Origin: an uncultured Ruminiclostridium sp.
Lineage (GTDB): Bacteria; Bacillota; Clostridia; Oscillospirales; Acutalibacteraceae
Reading direction: 5' to 3'
NCBI GenBank assembly: GCA_902490005.1
Contig: CABUCM010000001.1
Location: 1-64,000 of the forward strand
DNA length: 64,000 nucleotides
The notes under the pieces are model-generated. The model saw only the letters and a program-made list of their open reading frames with translations, did no database searches and was not told the DNA's origin. Positions 33,109 to 40,188 of the stretch are shown here, piece after piece (the first letter of the stretch is position 1; each line of letters begins with the position of its first letter). The position numbers were made by a program, and so were the translations under genes.

Positions 33109-33119
33109 GAGGTATCTTT

Positions 33120-33638
33120 ATGTTTGATAGAAAAAAATTTGGACAGCGATTAAGACAAATAAGAACAGAAAAAAATATTAAAGCTAAAGATCTTGCAGAA
33201 GCTCTAAATTTATCAAAAGCGGCAATTAGCCAATTTGAAAATGGATCATCGGTTCCATCTTCTGAAACTTTACTAGCCATGTCTCAATATTTAGATGTGC
33301 CGGTTGAAAAAATGATGAGCAATTCCCAGCCGGATTATGTCGTTAACACAGGCGATCAGACGTTTTTAGTTGAATTAAAATGTAATAATACTGAGTCTGA
33401 AAAACAGATTTTAGACAATATTATGTTAGCTTTTCAAAGACGAGCGAAATTTACAAAAGCAAGTGATGGCGTAGTTTTCGATAATGATAAAATAAGGATT
33501 ACAGAAAGAACCATTTCTGATTATGAGAGTGAAAAAAAGGTTCCAGGACTAGATGTAGTCATTGCTTTAGCTGAGTTTTTCAACGTATCCATTGACTATT
33601 TAGTAGGCCGGACGGATAAGCCGGAAATTAACAAATAA
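33120..33638 (+). CDS. XRE repressor-like protein, apparently chimeric
   Basis: 172 residues. Residues 5-65 hold a full XRE HTH (FGQRLRQIRTEKNIKAKDLAEALNLSKAAISQFENG). After a short middle (FLVELKCNNTESEKQILDNIM) the C-terminal part TERTISDYESEKKVPGLDVVIALAEFFNVSIDYLVGRTD has the recognition-helix and tail of a second XRE domain, but the first two helices of that domain are missing. This looks like a fusion of one repressor to the rear of another. ATG 33120 is 8 bases after AAGAGG. It should bind the dyads at 33052-33103. Confidence 0.7.
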   Translation: MFDRKKFGQRLRQIRTEKNIKAKDLAEALNLSKAAISQFENGSSVPSSETLLAMSQYLDVPVEKMMSNSQPDYVVNTGDQTFLVELKCNNTESEKQILDNIMLAFQRRAKFTKASDGVVFDNDKIRITERTISDYESEKKVPGLDVVIALAEFFNVSIDYLVGRTDKPEINK

Positions 33639-33640
33639 GA

Positions 33641-33669
33641 TTGACCAAGGCGATACACCGTGGTATAGT
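33641..33669 (+). promoter_or_regulatory. Promoter of the broken small gene (TTGACC-N17-TATAGT)
   Basis: TTGACC 33641-33646 and TATAGT 33664-33669, 28 bases before the ATG of the nonsense-mutated gene at 33697. Confidence 0.65.
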
Positions 33670-33696
33670 AAAAATGGAATGAATAGGGGGAATGCT

Positions 33697-33867
33697 ATGA
33701 ATAATGAAAAAAAGATTCTTTCTATTTTAGGACAGATGCAAGGAGATATTGCAAGTTTAAAACAGGGCTAAAATGATTTGTGGGAAGAAATGAATGACCG
33801 CTTTGATTCGCTGGAATCTAGCTTGAAGATGGTTTGGAAGGATATTCTTCCGGTGAAAAGCCTTTGA
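33697..33867 (+). pseudogene. Small coiled-coil phage gene broken by a nonsense codon
   Basis: The frame MNNEKKILSILGQMQGDI... stops at TAA (33769-33771, codon 25) and continues in the same frame for 32 more codons (NDLWEEMNDRFDSLESSLKM...) to TGA. Relatives typically read LKQGQN here, so CAA to TAA is likely. GGGGG ribosome site and its own promoter and terminator remain. Confidence 0.75.
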
Positions 33868-33909
33868 CACAACATGAGAAAGAATTTGATAAAGTGGGTT
33901 GATTTAACT

Positions 33910-33942
33910 GCCGTTCTATGGTCATCGTAGGGCGGCTTTTTT
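33910..33942 (+). terminator. Terminator after the broken small gene
   Basis: GCCGTTCTA pairs with TAGGGCGGC (two wobbles) around a 9-base loop, followed by TTTTTT. Confidence 0.8.
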
Positions 33943-34119
33943 AACCTTCATTTAAGGAACAGGATTTTATTTAATTTTCATGTATCCTTTAGTCATAAGA
34001 AGGATAGGATTGATTCGACAACATTCGAAAAATTTCGTCATTTTCGATAAACCGAATCTATGATTCGTGGCACCTTGTCACAAATTGATTTATCCTTCTT
34101 AATAAAGGAGGAGATGTCA

Positions 34120-34356
34120 ATGTCAATAAAATCAACATTTGCACGAGAAATTTATCATGCAAGATCAGAGCGTTCTCTTACTCAGGAGCAAGTAGCCGAT
34201 ATTGTGTCTATATCGGTGCGATGGTATCAACAAATCGAAAAAGGCTTAGTGCTGCCAAGTTCGATTGTATTACTGCGGCTAATGGTTTATTTCAACTTAG
34301 ATGCGGGAATTTTTAAAGATGAGGGGGATTTATTTGACTGTGTACCTGGTCGTTAA
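34120..34356 (+). CDS. Small XRE-family protein
   Basis: 78 residues from ATG 34120, behind AAAGGAGGAG; ATG 34114 is possible. HTH of the XRE type at about 6-60 (FAREIYHARSERSLTQEQVADIVSISVRWYQQIEKG). It overlaps the next gene by 23 bases, so the two are a coupled pair. The gap before it (33943-34119) holds no gene that I can support. Whether it belongs to the phage or to another small island is open. Confidence 0.7.
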   Translation: MSIKSTFAREIYHARSERSLTQEQVADIVSISVRWYQQIEKGLVLPSSIVLLRLMVYFNLDAGIFKDEGDLFDCVPGR

Positions 34357-34564
34357 AGAGTCACTTTTTCTCCCATATGCGGGAAGGTACGTTTCATATG
34401 GAATTAAAGCAGTTGACGTGACTGAAAATACACAAATAGATATAGTATTTGTTTCAGATATTTCTATGTACTTGGAGATTGTATTAGACATTGCACAACG
34501 ATGTACACTATTTCAACTTGACCCTATCCATTTAATGGACGTAATCGAAGATTCTATCTTATAA
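34334..34564 (+). CDS. DUF6514-like small protein
   Basis: 76 residues, start set at TTG 34334 behind GAGGGGG; the earlier in-frame start lies inside the upstream gene. The end CTLFQLDPIHLMDVIEDSIL and the middle DISMYLEIVLDI fit the DUF6514 pattern (ISTD...LSPxHLxDVVEDFL), a family of unknown function in Clostridia. Pairing with an XRE gene suggests a small regulatory unit. Family call is from memory of the pattern. Confidence 0.55.
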   Translation: MTVYLVVKESLFLPYAGRYVSYGIKAVDVTENTQIDIVFVSDISMYLEIVLDIAQRCTLFQLDPIHLMDVIEDSIL

Positions 34565-34573
34565 AGAAATAAT

Positions 34574-34604
34574 TGCCGTTCCGCTATGGAGCGGCTTTTT
34601 TTTG
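34574..34604 (+). terminator. Terminator of the XRE-DUF6514 pair
   Basis: CCGCT-ATGG-AGCGG hairpin followed by CTTTTTTTT, 10 bases after the stop. Confidence 0.8.
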
Positions 34605-34737
34605 CTCCATTAAAGTTTTTTTCACGGTTATAGATAATAATCATTCTTATTCAGCCAATGAAATAGAATCTGCGCTTTCCTTATTAATAAATGATTTTGA
34701 CCCAAAGAAAGCCGTAAAACAATTGGTGCAAAAAATA

Positions 34738-34780
34738 TACGCCAACGCAGACGGTTCTTGTACCGTTTACATTGGCGTAC
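34738..34780 (-). terminator. Terminator of tRNA-Leu(UAA)
   Basis: On the minus strand the arms TACGCCAA/TTGGCGTA with an inner AACGGT/ACCGTC-like stem are followed by TATTTTTT, starting 8 bases after the tRNA CCA. An apparent plus-strand reading frame across it is chance. Confidence 0.8.
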
Positions 34781-34787
34781 ATAAAAT

Positions 34788-34874
34788 TGGTGCTGGTGAC
34801 CGGACTTGAACCGGTACGATATTGCTACCGAGGGATTTTAAGTCCCTTGCGTCTGCCTGTTCCGCCACACCAGC
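34788..34874 (-). tRNA. tRNA-Leu (TAA anticodon)
   Basis: On the minus strand: acceptor GCTGGTG/CACCAGC, anticodon loop CTTAAAA, long variable arm, T-loop TTCAAGT, discriminator A and encoded CCA; 87 bases in all. Confidence 0.95.
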
Positions 34875-35007
34875 TGAACGAAAAATATTATAGCATAGGA
34901 AAAATGAAAAAGCAACCATTTTGATAGGTGGATTTTGACTTTCCTGTTGCTTTATCTTAGGAATAAAAAACGAAAAGCCCTATGCTTTCGTAAAAGATAA
35001 ACTGCCG

Positions 35008-35700
35008 TTACCATAAAAGGGCATTCTGTTTCAAATGTGAAACTGGTTCCTGAAATTTAGAGAAACGATCTTCCAATTCGTTTAGAGAACAAACCGACAC
35101 CCCTTGCTGCTTTAATTGACGCCGGGAAAGAAACTGGATTTGTTCCAGAGGGGTCCCACTTAAGTATTGATAAAACTCATATTTTAACGATTCCATGCGC
35201 AAAGCGATGACTGTTTCGGTCACGTGATAGGTTTGGGACAGGCGGTAGCGCAGGAAATCCATATCCTGCCATGTGCGCAGATTTGGATAAGCCTGCAGCA
35301 GCAATGGCAGAAAGCTACGGTAGGGAACCGTCAGCTCGGCGGCGCCTTCGTTGGCCTCCCACTCTAAAAAGGGGTCCTGCTTTGGCTTTAGGGTGTCGAA
35401 ACAATGAAAAGAAGAAATTCCCACACCTCGGTGCTTTGTAATGTGGATCAGCTCATGGCCGCAGTCGAAATTCAATTCCTCTTTGCTGTGCTGAGCGTTG
35501 AGAATGACGGTATCATGTTTTTCGCCCAACAGGGCCGCTGCGCAGAAACCAGAGGTAGTAAAGGGATGATAAACCAACTCGATGGATTCTTGGCTGCGGC
35601 AGAAGGCCGCGGTATCCATCGGGCGGGCGGGATCCCAATTTTCAAGCCGCTTTCTGAGGCTGTCCACAAAACTGTACAGTTCTTGTTTCGCGCCGTTCAT
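35008..35700 (-). CDS. ImmA/IrrE-type metallo-endopeptidase (chromosomal pair)
   Basis: 230 residues from ATG 35700 (GAGGT upstream). Zinc motif H82-E-L-I-H86 in DCGHELIHITKH, with the downstream acidic EWEANEGAAEL. Only distantly similar to the prophage ImmA at 4009. It lies 13 bases behind an XRE gene, so the two form a protease-repressor pair. GC and codon use are like the host. It may be a domesticated switch from an old element at the tRNA-Leu locus, or a stress-sensing unit of its own. No regulated genes are evident next to it. Confidence 0.8.
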   Translation of the reverse strand: MNGAKQELYSFVDSLRKRLENWDPARPMDTAAFCRSQESIELVYHPFTTSGFCAAALLGEKHDTVILNAQHSKEELNFDCGHELIHITKHRGVGISSFHCFDTLKPKQDPFLEWEANEGAAELTVPYRSFLPLLLQAYPNLRTWQDMDFLRYRLSQTYHVTETVIALRMESLKYEFYQYLSGTPLEQIQFLSRRQLKQQGVSVCSLNELEDRFSKFQEPVSHLKQNALLW

Positions 35701-35713
35701 ATTCCTATCGACC

Positions 35714-36055
35714 TCATTTGTTTTTCTGCTTGTGGGCTTCAAATACCGCGATTAAAAAATCCGCGTCGCTCTCGCTTAAATCATAAGGCTCCAGCCCTTT
35801 TTTCAACCGGAAAAAGCCCTCGCTTTGCTCCGGCGCGGCATCCGGCTTTTTTTCTTCCCAGCCCATCAGCCATTCAGGGGAGGTTTCCAGCGCCTGGGAT
35901 AAGTCCTCCAGACGGCTTAAAGGGATGTTTTTGATTCCGCCGGTTTCATACCGCTGCAAAGTGGATTTGCTCATTTGCGTCAGGTTGGCTAAATCTTGAA
36001 AGGTGTATCCAAGCTCCTTGCGCCGTTGTTTCATGCGCTCCATCATAAGGATCAT
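35714..36055 (-). CDS. XRE-family repressor paired with ImmA/IrrE
   Basis: 113 residues. HTH at about 6-60 (RMKQRRKELGYTFQDLANLTQMSKSTLQRYETGGIKNIPLSRLEDLSQAL), then a short tail with PEWLMGWE, typical of phage-type repressors. ATG 36055 is chosen for GGAG 7 bases upstream; a GTG at 36067 is an alternative. The tail ends in FFRLKKGLEPYDLSESDADFLIAVFE, which may be the part cut or bound by the protease next door. Confidence 0.78.
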   Translation of the reverse strand: MILMMERMKQRRKELGYTFQDLANLTQMSKSTLQRYETGGIKNIPLSRLEDLSQALETSPEWLMGWEEKKPDAAPEQSEGFFRLKKGLEPYDLSESDADFLIAVFEAHKQKNK

Positions 36056-36231
36056 ATTTTGCTCCACGATGCGGTCAACTCCCTTCTTCTGATAAAAATA
36101 GTATATCTTTTTTATCGCAAATTTGCAACAAGATTTTATCGAAAACTCATATGTGGGCCTGCAACCCAGAATAAAGGAGAATCGTCAATAATATGATAAA
36201 AAGAAAAAATTAACCATCCTTATTAGGGCAG

Positions 36232-36263
36232 AAAAGCCTGGCGGAAATTTCCGCCAGGCTTTT
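36232..36263. terminator. 32-bp perfectly palindromic terminator
   Basis: AAAAGCCTGGCGGAAA and its exact complement without loop, with T and A runs outside. It ends the minus-strand gene 36299-36535. The remaining stretch 36064-36231 holds the upstream region of the XRE gene and no further gene. Confidence 0.92.
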
Positions 36264-36298
36264 TAGTGGAATTTGATTGGTTTTATGATAAAATAAGG

Positions 36299-36535
36299 TT
36301 ATCTGATTTTCCCATGGGGGACTTTTTTCTCCTGCTGCAAGCCGTTGTTTTGATCGTTTTCCGGCTTGGGAATAGTGTAAATATCCGTGTACGATTCCGC
36401 CTCGCTTTCGGATAACGGCGGGGTGGGGATCAGGCCGGTGCACTCGGTAACTGAGGCTACCGTGTCCAGGCCCTCCAGTAAATGATCGTTAATTTTAGAA
36501 TTTTTCCGTACTAGCTGCTTATCGATTTGATCCAT
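36299..36535 (-). CDS. Hypothetical protein, 78 aa
   Basis: ATG 36535 behind AAAGGAGC. Acidic, proline- and serine-containing, without hydrophobic segments or known motifs (MDQIDKQLVRKNSKIND..., PTPPLSESEAESYTDIYTIPKP). Probably largely disordered. Own terminator downstream. I do not recognise it. Confidence 0.6.
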   Translation of the reverse strand: MDQIDKQLVRKNSKINDHLLEGLDTVASVTECTGLIPTPPLSESEAESYTDIYTIPKPENDQNNGLQQEKKVPHGKIR

Positions 36536-36607
36536 AGAAAAGCTCCTTTCACAATGCTGGTTTTAGTTTGCGAAAAAGAAGCCAAGGTTATGTGCGCCGG
36601 CCGGCGT

Positions 36608-36901
36608 TTAAAATTTGGAAGGCACTAAACAATAAAAAAGCAGCAGGACGGCGGCGGTTTCCCAAAAAACAATCAAAGGAATTCCAATCATAAATTTTTT
36701 CTTTTTGGTTTTATGGCGTATCCGTTTCATGGTGACATACATCCCAGGGCCGCCGCCTAAGATGGAAAGAAAAAGTAAACTTTTTTCGGAAATCCTCCAA
36801 CCGTTGATTTTTGCCTGCCGTTTATCATATATTGTGATAACCGCAGAAATAATATTGACTGCGGCGAACCAAATTAGGAACCCAATAAAATAGGGGGACA
36901 A
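36608..36901 (-). CDS. DUF1294 membrane protein
   Basis: 97 residues. A start at TTG 36901 is preferred, with AAAGGAG 7 bases upstream; the longer frame to 36952 would overlap the start of the divergent gene. DUF1294 pattern: membrane segment, YDKRQAKINGWRISEKSLLFLSILGGGPGMYVTMKRIRHKTKKKKF, membrane segment. Function of the family unknown. Confidence 0.82.
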   Translation of the reverse strand: MSPYFIGFLIWFAAVNIISAVITIYDKRQAKINGWRISEKSLLFLSILGGGPGMYVTMKRIRHKTKKKKFMIGIPLIVFWETAAVLLLFYCLVPSKF

Positions 36902-36932
36902 ACCAAACACTCCTTTGAAATTAGGTGAATGT

Positions 36933-38231
36933 ATGAAGAAATTAGCGCCCACTTTATTTGCGATCCTTCTGCTGGCAGGAGCGGTACTGGCGGTTCATTT
37001 TTTTCAAAAACCGCCGGATTCCCAAGAAGGCTCCGCTTCGTCACAAACTGTTTCCGGCCAGCAGGCCAACGCCTCCGCCGGGGAAAGCTCCCAGACTGAG
37101 CCGATCGGGGGAGGACAGGTTATTCTGGATGGGGAAATGCGTGCCGTATGGGTTCCGTACCTGTCTTTGGACCAATCCAAAATCGGCGAGGGACAGGAGG
37201 CCTTTCAAAAGTCCTTTGACCAGATTGTCGCAAAGGCGAAGGAATACGGCTTGAACACGCTTATCGTCCATGTGCGGGCTTTCGGCGACGCCATGTACCC
37301 CTCTGAAATTTATCCCTGGTCCCACCTGCTCACCGGTACCCAGGGCGGCGACCCGGGCTTTGACCCGCTGGCGTATATGGTGGAGAAAACCCATGAGGCG
37401 GGAATGCAGTTTCACGCGTGGCTTAACCCGCTGCGGATCCAATCCAACGGGGCGCCCAGCATTCTAGCCCCAAACAATCTGTACAGCCAGTGGCGGTCTG
37501 ACAGCGACAAGGACAACGACGACTGGGCGGTGGATTGGGAGGACGGCAAATACTTCAATCCCGCTTATCCTCAGGTCCGGGAAAAAATCATCGACGGCGT
37601 CCGGGAAATTGTAGAAAACTATGGAGTGGACGCTATCCATTTTGACGATTATTTTTATCCAACCACCGACACGGCCTTTGATGAAAAAGCCTATCAGGCT
37701 TATACCGAATCCGTAGGGGACGGCGTACCCCTGACCCTGCCCCAATGGCGTATGGCCAATATCAACACCTTGGTTTCCGGCGTATACAGCGCCGTGAAAT
37801 CCGTGAATCCAAAGGTGCAGTTCGGCATTTCCCCCCAGGGGAACGTAACCAACGATTTGAACATGGGGGCGGATGTGGAAACTTGGGCAAGTCAAAAGGG
37901 CTATGTGGATTATTTATGTCCGCAGATTTATGTAAACTTCGATCATCCGCTGTTACCCTTTAACGATACGGCAGACCAGTGGCGGCAGATGACCACCGCC
38001 GAGGGGGTAAAGCTATACATAGGCTTGGCGGTATACAAGGCTGGGTCTGAGGACGCGGACAGCGGCACCTGGAAAGGAAAGACGGATGTGCTGCAAAAGG
38101 AGATCGAATACGCCCGGGAATTGGGCTGCGACGGCATTATGCTTTATTCCTGGGATTATATGGACACGAGCCAGACTCAGGAGGAGGTGGCAAACGTCAT
38201 TAAAATTTTTAACGGGGAATCTGGAAATTAA
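36933..38231 (+). CDS. GH10-like (DUF187/GHL10) extracellular glycoside hydrolase
   Basis: 432 residues from ATG 36933 (AGGTGA upstream; a TTG at 36915 is less likely). Signal or anchor segment at 3-22, Ser/Gln-rich linker to about 60, then the GHL10 TIM-barrel: EMRAVWVPYLSL, NTLIVHVRAFGDAMYPS, FHAWLNPLRIQ, YGVDAIHFDDYFYP, FGISPQGN, VDYLCPQIYVNFDH, LYIGLAVYK. Family members act on wall or matrix glycans; the substrate here is unknown. Its promoter region is shared with the divergent DUF1294 gene. Confidence 0.87.
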   Translation: MKKLAPTLFAILLLAGAVLAVHFFQKPPDSQEGSASSQTVSGQQANASAGESSQTEPIGGGQVILDGEMRAVWVPYLSLDQSKIGEGQEAFQKSFDQIVAKAKEYGLNTLIVHVRAFGDAMYPSEIYPWSHLLTGTQGGDPGFDPLAYMVEKTHEAGMQFHAWLNPLRIQSNGAPSILAPNNLYSQWRSDSDKDNDDWAVDWEDGKYFNPAYPQVREKIIDGVREIVENYGVDAIHFDDYFYPTTDTAFDEKAYQAYTESVGDGVPLTLPQWRMANINTLVSGVYSAVKSVNPKVQFGISPQGNVTNDLNMGADVETWASQKGYVDYLCPQIYVNFDHPLLPFNDTADQWRQMTTAEGVKLYIGLAVYKAGSEDADSGTWKGKTDVLQKEIEYARELGCDGIMLYSWDYMDTSQTQEEVANVIKIFNGESGN

Positions 38232-38319
38232 TTCCCGATTCCACCATAATAGGGATCACAAAATGCGGTAAACCAAAAGCGGAAGGACGCGCGCCATCCC
38301 AGAGTTTACCCTTAAATGA

Positions 38320-39177
38320 TTAAGGGACCAAATGCACATCCATTTGGGGATAGGGAATGGTGATGCCGGCTTTGTCAAAGGCCAGCTTTACCTGTTCCTC
38401 TAAAGCATAATGAAGATCCCAATAATCGGCGGTGCCACACCAGACCTTCAGGGCCAGTGTGACACCGCTTTCGTCTTGGCTGAATACGCCGATCACACTG
38501 TCCTCCCGGCGGATCACCCGCTGGTCCTGGTCGATGAGCTTTTTAAGAATATCCTTGGCCTGCTGGATATCGTCACCGTAGCTGATGGAAAAGTTTAAAT
38601 CCAGCCTGCGGGTCTCCTGGGCGGTGTAATTCACTACGTTATTGGCGGAAACCCGGGAGTTTGGCAGTATCACATTCTTGTTGTCGGCGGTAATCAACGT
38701 GGTGAACATCAGTTCAATTTTATAAACAGTGCCCTCCAGGCCCTCTACCGCGATATAGTCGCCCACCTTGAAGGGCTTGGTGATAATAATCAGGATTCCG
38801 CTGGCCACGTTGGAAAGGCTGTCCTTTACCGCCAGGGCGATGGCTACCGCGGCGGCGCCTAAAGCGGCGATGATAGAGTTGACCTGCAACCCCAGCTGGG
38901 CGGCTACCACCAGAAGCAGGACGATCCAAAGACAGATTTTCAAAGCGGAATTGACAAAGGACGTCACTCCGGCGTCGGTTTTTCCTCGGCTCATGGCCTT
39001 TTTCACGGACCGGCAGATCCATTTTACCAGGTACCAGCCCACCAGCAGAATAACGATGGCGGCGATCAGCCGGGGAAGATAGGCTTTCCCCCATTCTAAA
39101 AAGGAATTCCAAAAGGTGGTGAAATGAGCAGCCAGCTCTTCCGGATTTTGGGACGACGCGGTTAAAAATTGTGCCAT
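38320..39177 (-). CDS. Small-conductance mechanosensitive channel (MscS family)
   Basis: 285 residues. Three membrane segments (about 35-55, 75-95, 100-130); the pore helix AALGAAAVAIALAVKDSLSNVASGILII is the MscS TM3 signature, followed by the beta domain FKVGDYIAVEGLEGTVYKIELMFTTLITADNKNVILPNS and the alpha/beta C-domain. It opens on membrane tension to release solutes during hypo-osmotic shock. ATG 39177 behind AAGGAGG. Confidence 0.93.
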   Translation of the reverse strand: MAQFLTASSQNPEELAAHFTTFWNSFLEWGKAYLPRLIAAIVILLVGWYLVKWICRSVKKAMSRGKTDAGVTSFVNSALKICLWIVLLLVVAAQLGLQVNSIIAALGAAAVAIALAVKDSLSNVASGILIIITKPFKVGDYIAVEGLEGTVYKIELMFTTLITADNKNVILPNSRVSANNVVNYTAQETRRLDLNFSISYGDDIQQAKDILKKLIDQDQRVIRREDSVIGVFSQDESGVTLALKVWCGTADYWDLHYALEEQVKLAFDKAGITIPYPQMDVHLVP

Positions 39178-39304
39178 TTTGATCCTCCTTATTGTTCCAT
39201 AACGGTTTGTATGGTATTATGGGAATGTGATTCCTACAAGTTATTCTAACGGCGTTATGATACCATAGATTAGATGAAAAGTTCAAGGGAAGCGAGGGCT
39301 TTGT

Positions 39305-40108
39305 ATGAAAGGGACGGGCTGCCCCAGAAAAAGAATAACGGTGGTGCTGGCTCTTTTGTGCTGCGTGGTTTTCTTTGCCCACGGCGCCGCGGCGCTAGAG
39401 GTCCAGCCCGGACAGCTTTCGCTGTCGGCTGCGGGCGAGGCCGTGCCCGGCAAAATTTTTGAGGCCCATCTGCGGTTCGCGCCGGATGAAATGCAGATAT
39501 TGGATTCCTATCGGGTGGAGATCAGCTATGATCCGCGGGTTCTGGAATTTGCCAGCAGTAAGGTTCTTTCCGACCATTTTAATGGGAAGTTTGAGATGAT
39601 TCAGAAGGACAGCCTGCTGTCGGTCATCTATTTAGCGGAGTACGACGATGTGATGCGGGAACCTATCGATATGGCTATCCTGCGTTTTAAAACGCTGGAC
39701 GATTCTTTTTCCGGCACTACGGCCCTGACGCTGAAAAATAAGCTTACCGGCGAAGAGGAAAGCTTAACCCTGGAATTCACCGCCGGGACCCTGTTGGCGG
39801 GTGGGAAGATTACCGCCTCCAAAGCAGCCTCCAGTAAGGCGGGTTCAGCCAAAGCGGGTTCCTCGAAATCCTCCGCCAATTCGGCCAAAAGTTCCGGGAA
39901 GGAAAGCGCTTCCTCATCCATTTTGGTGGTGGGCGGAAGCCATCGGGAGAGCAATGTGAAATCCAGCCTGCCGGTAGCGCTGCAAACAGTAATTTTGGCG
40001 GCGCTGGTGGTCATTCTGGCGGCCATTGTGGCCGTGGTTGTGAAAAACAGGAAAAAACCCCGGGATTCCGGCGAAAAAGACCCTCCAAATGAGGAAAAGA
40101 ACTTGTAA
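39305..40108 (+). CDS. Cohesin-like domain protein anchored by a C-terminal membrane span
   Basis: 267 residues. Signal peptide 1-34. Residues about 38-170 read like a cohesin/CBM-type beta sandwich (FEAHLRFAPDEMQILDSYRVEISYDPRVLEFASS, ...AILRFKTL). A Lys/Ser/Ala-rich linker (about 172-215) follows, then a membrane segment (about 222-245) and a basic cytoplasmic end. It is exposed outside but held by the membrane rather than by sortase. No dockerin protein is seen in the window. The MORN-repeat gene follows 80 bases later. Confidence 0.65.
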   Translation: MKGTGCPRKRITVVLALLCCVVFFAHGAAALEVQPGQLSLSAAGEAVPGKIFEAHLRFAPDEMQILDSYRVEISYDPRVLEFASSKVLSDHFNGKFEMIQKDSLLSVIYLAEYDDVMREPIDMAILRFKTLDDSFSGTTALTLKNKLTGEEESLTLEFTAGTLLAGGKITASKAASSKAGSAKAGSSKSSANSAKSSGKESASSSILVVGGSHRESNVKSSLPVALQTVILAALVVILAAIVAVVVKNRKKPRDSGEKDPPNEEKNL

Positions 40109-40188
40109 AAAACGCAGGTTTATTATATGATAAAGAGTAAGTAAGAATTCCATATCGAATACCAACACCATGTAGTGGGGGCTAAAAA

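Larger units (their letters stand above)
32135..34787. mobile_element. Decayed prophage remnant ending at tRNA-Leu(UAA)
   Basis: Contains early genes homologous to 760-1308 of the left prophage, a divergent regulator switch, a nonsense-mutated gene, a frameshifted gene and a truncated gene; integrase, replication and structural genes are gone. The right border is the 3' end of tRNA-Leu(UAA), a common phage target, but I found no second copy of the tRNA end at the left border. Lower GC than the host genes on both sides. Confidence 0.8.

Noticed and set aside
32135..34787. Insertion of the remnant at tRNA-Leu(UAA) proven by a direct repeat of the tRNA end.
   Set aside because: I looked for a copy of the tRNA 3' end near 32120-32160 and saw none; the left border is a deletion junction, so the target is only inferred from the right border.
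34573..34809. A plus-strand frame that resembled the C-terminus of a serine recombinase.
   Set aside because: Its second half is the reverse of the tRNA-Leu(UAA) terminator and 3' end, and its first half crosses the terminator at 34574-34604; no ribosome site precedes it.
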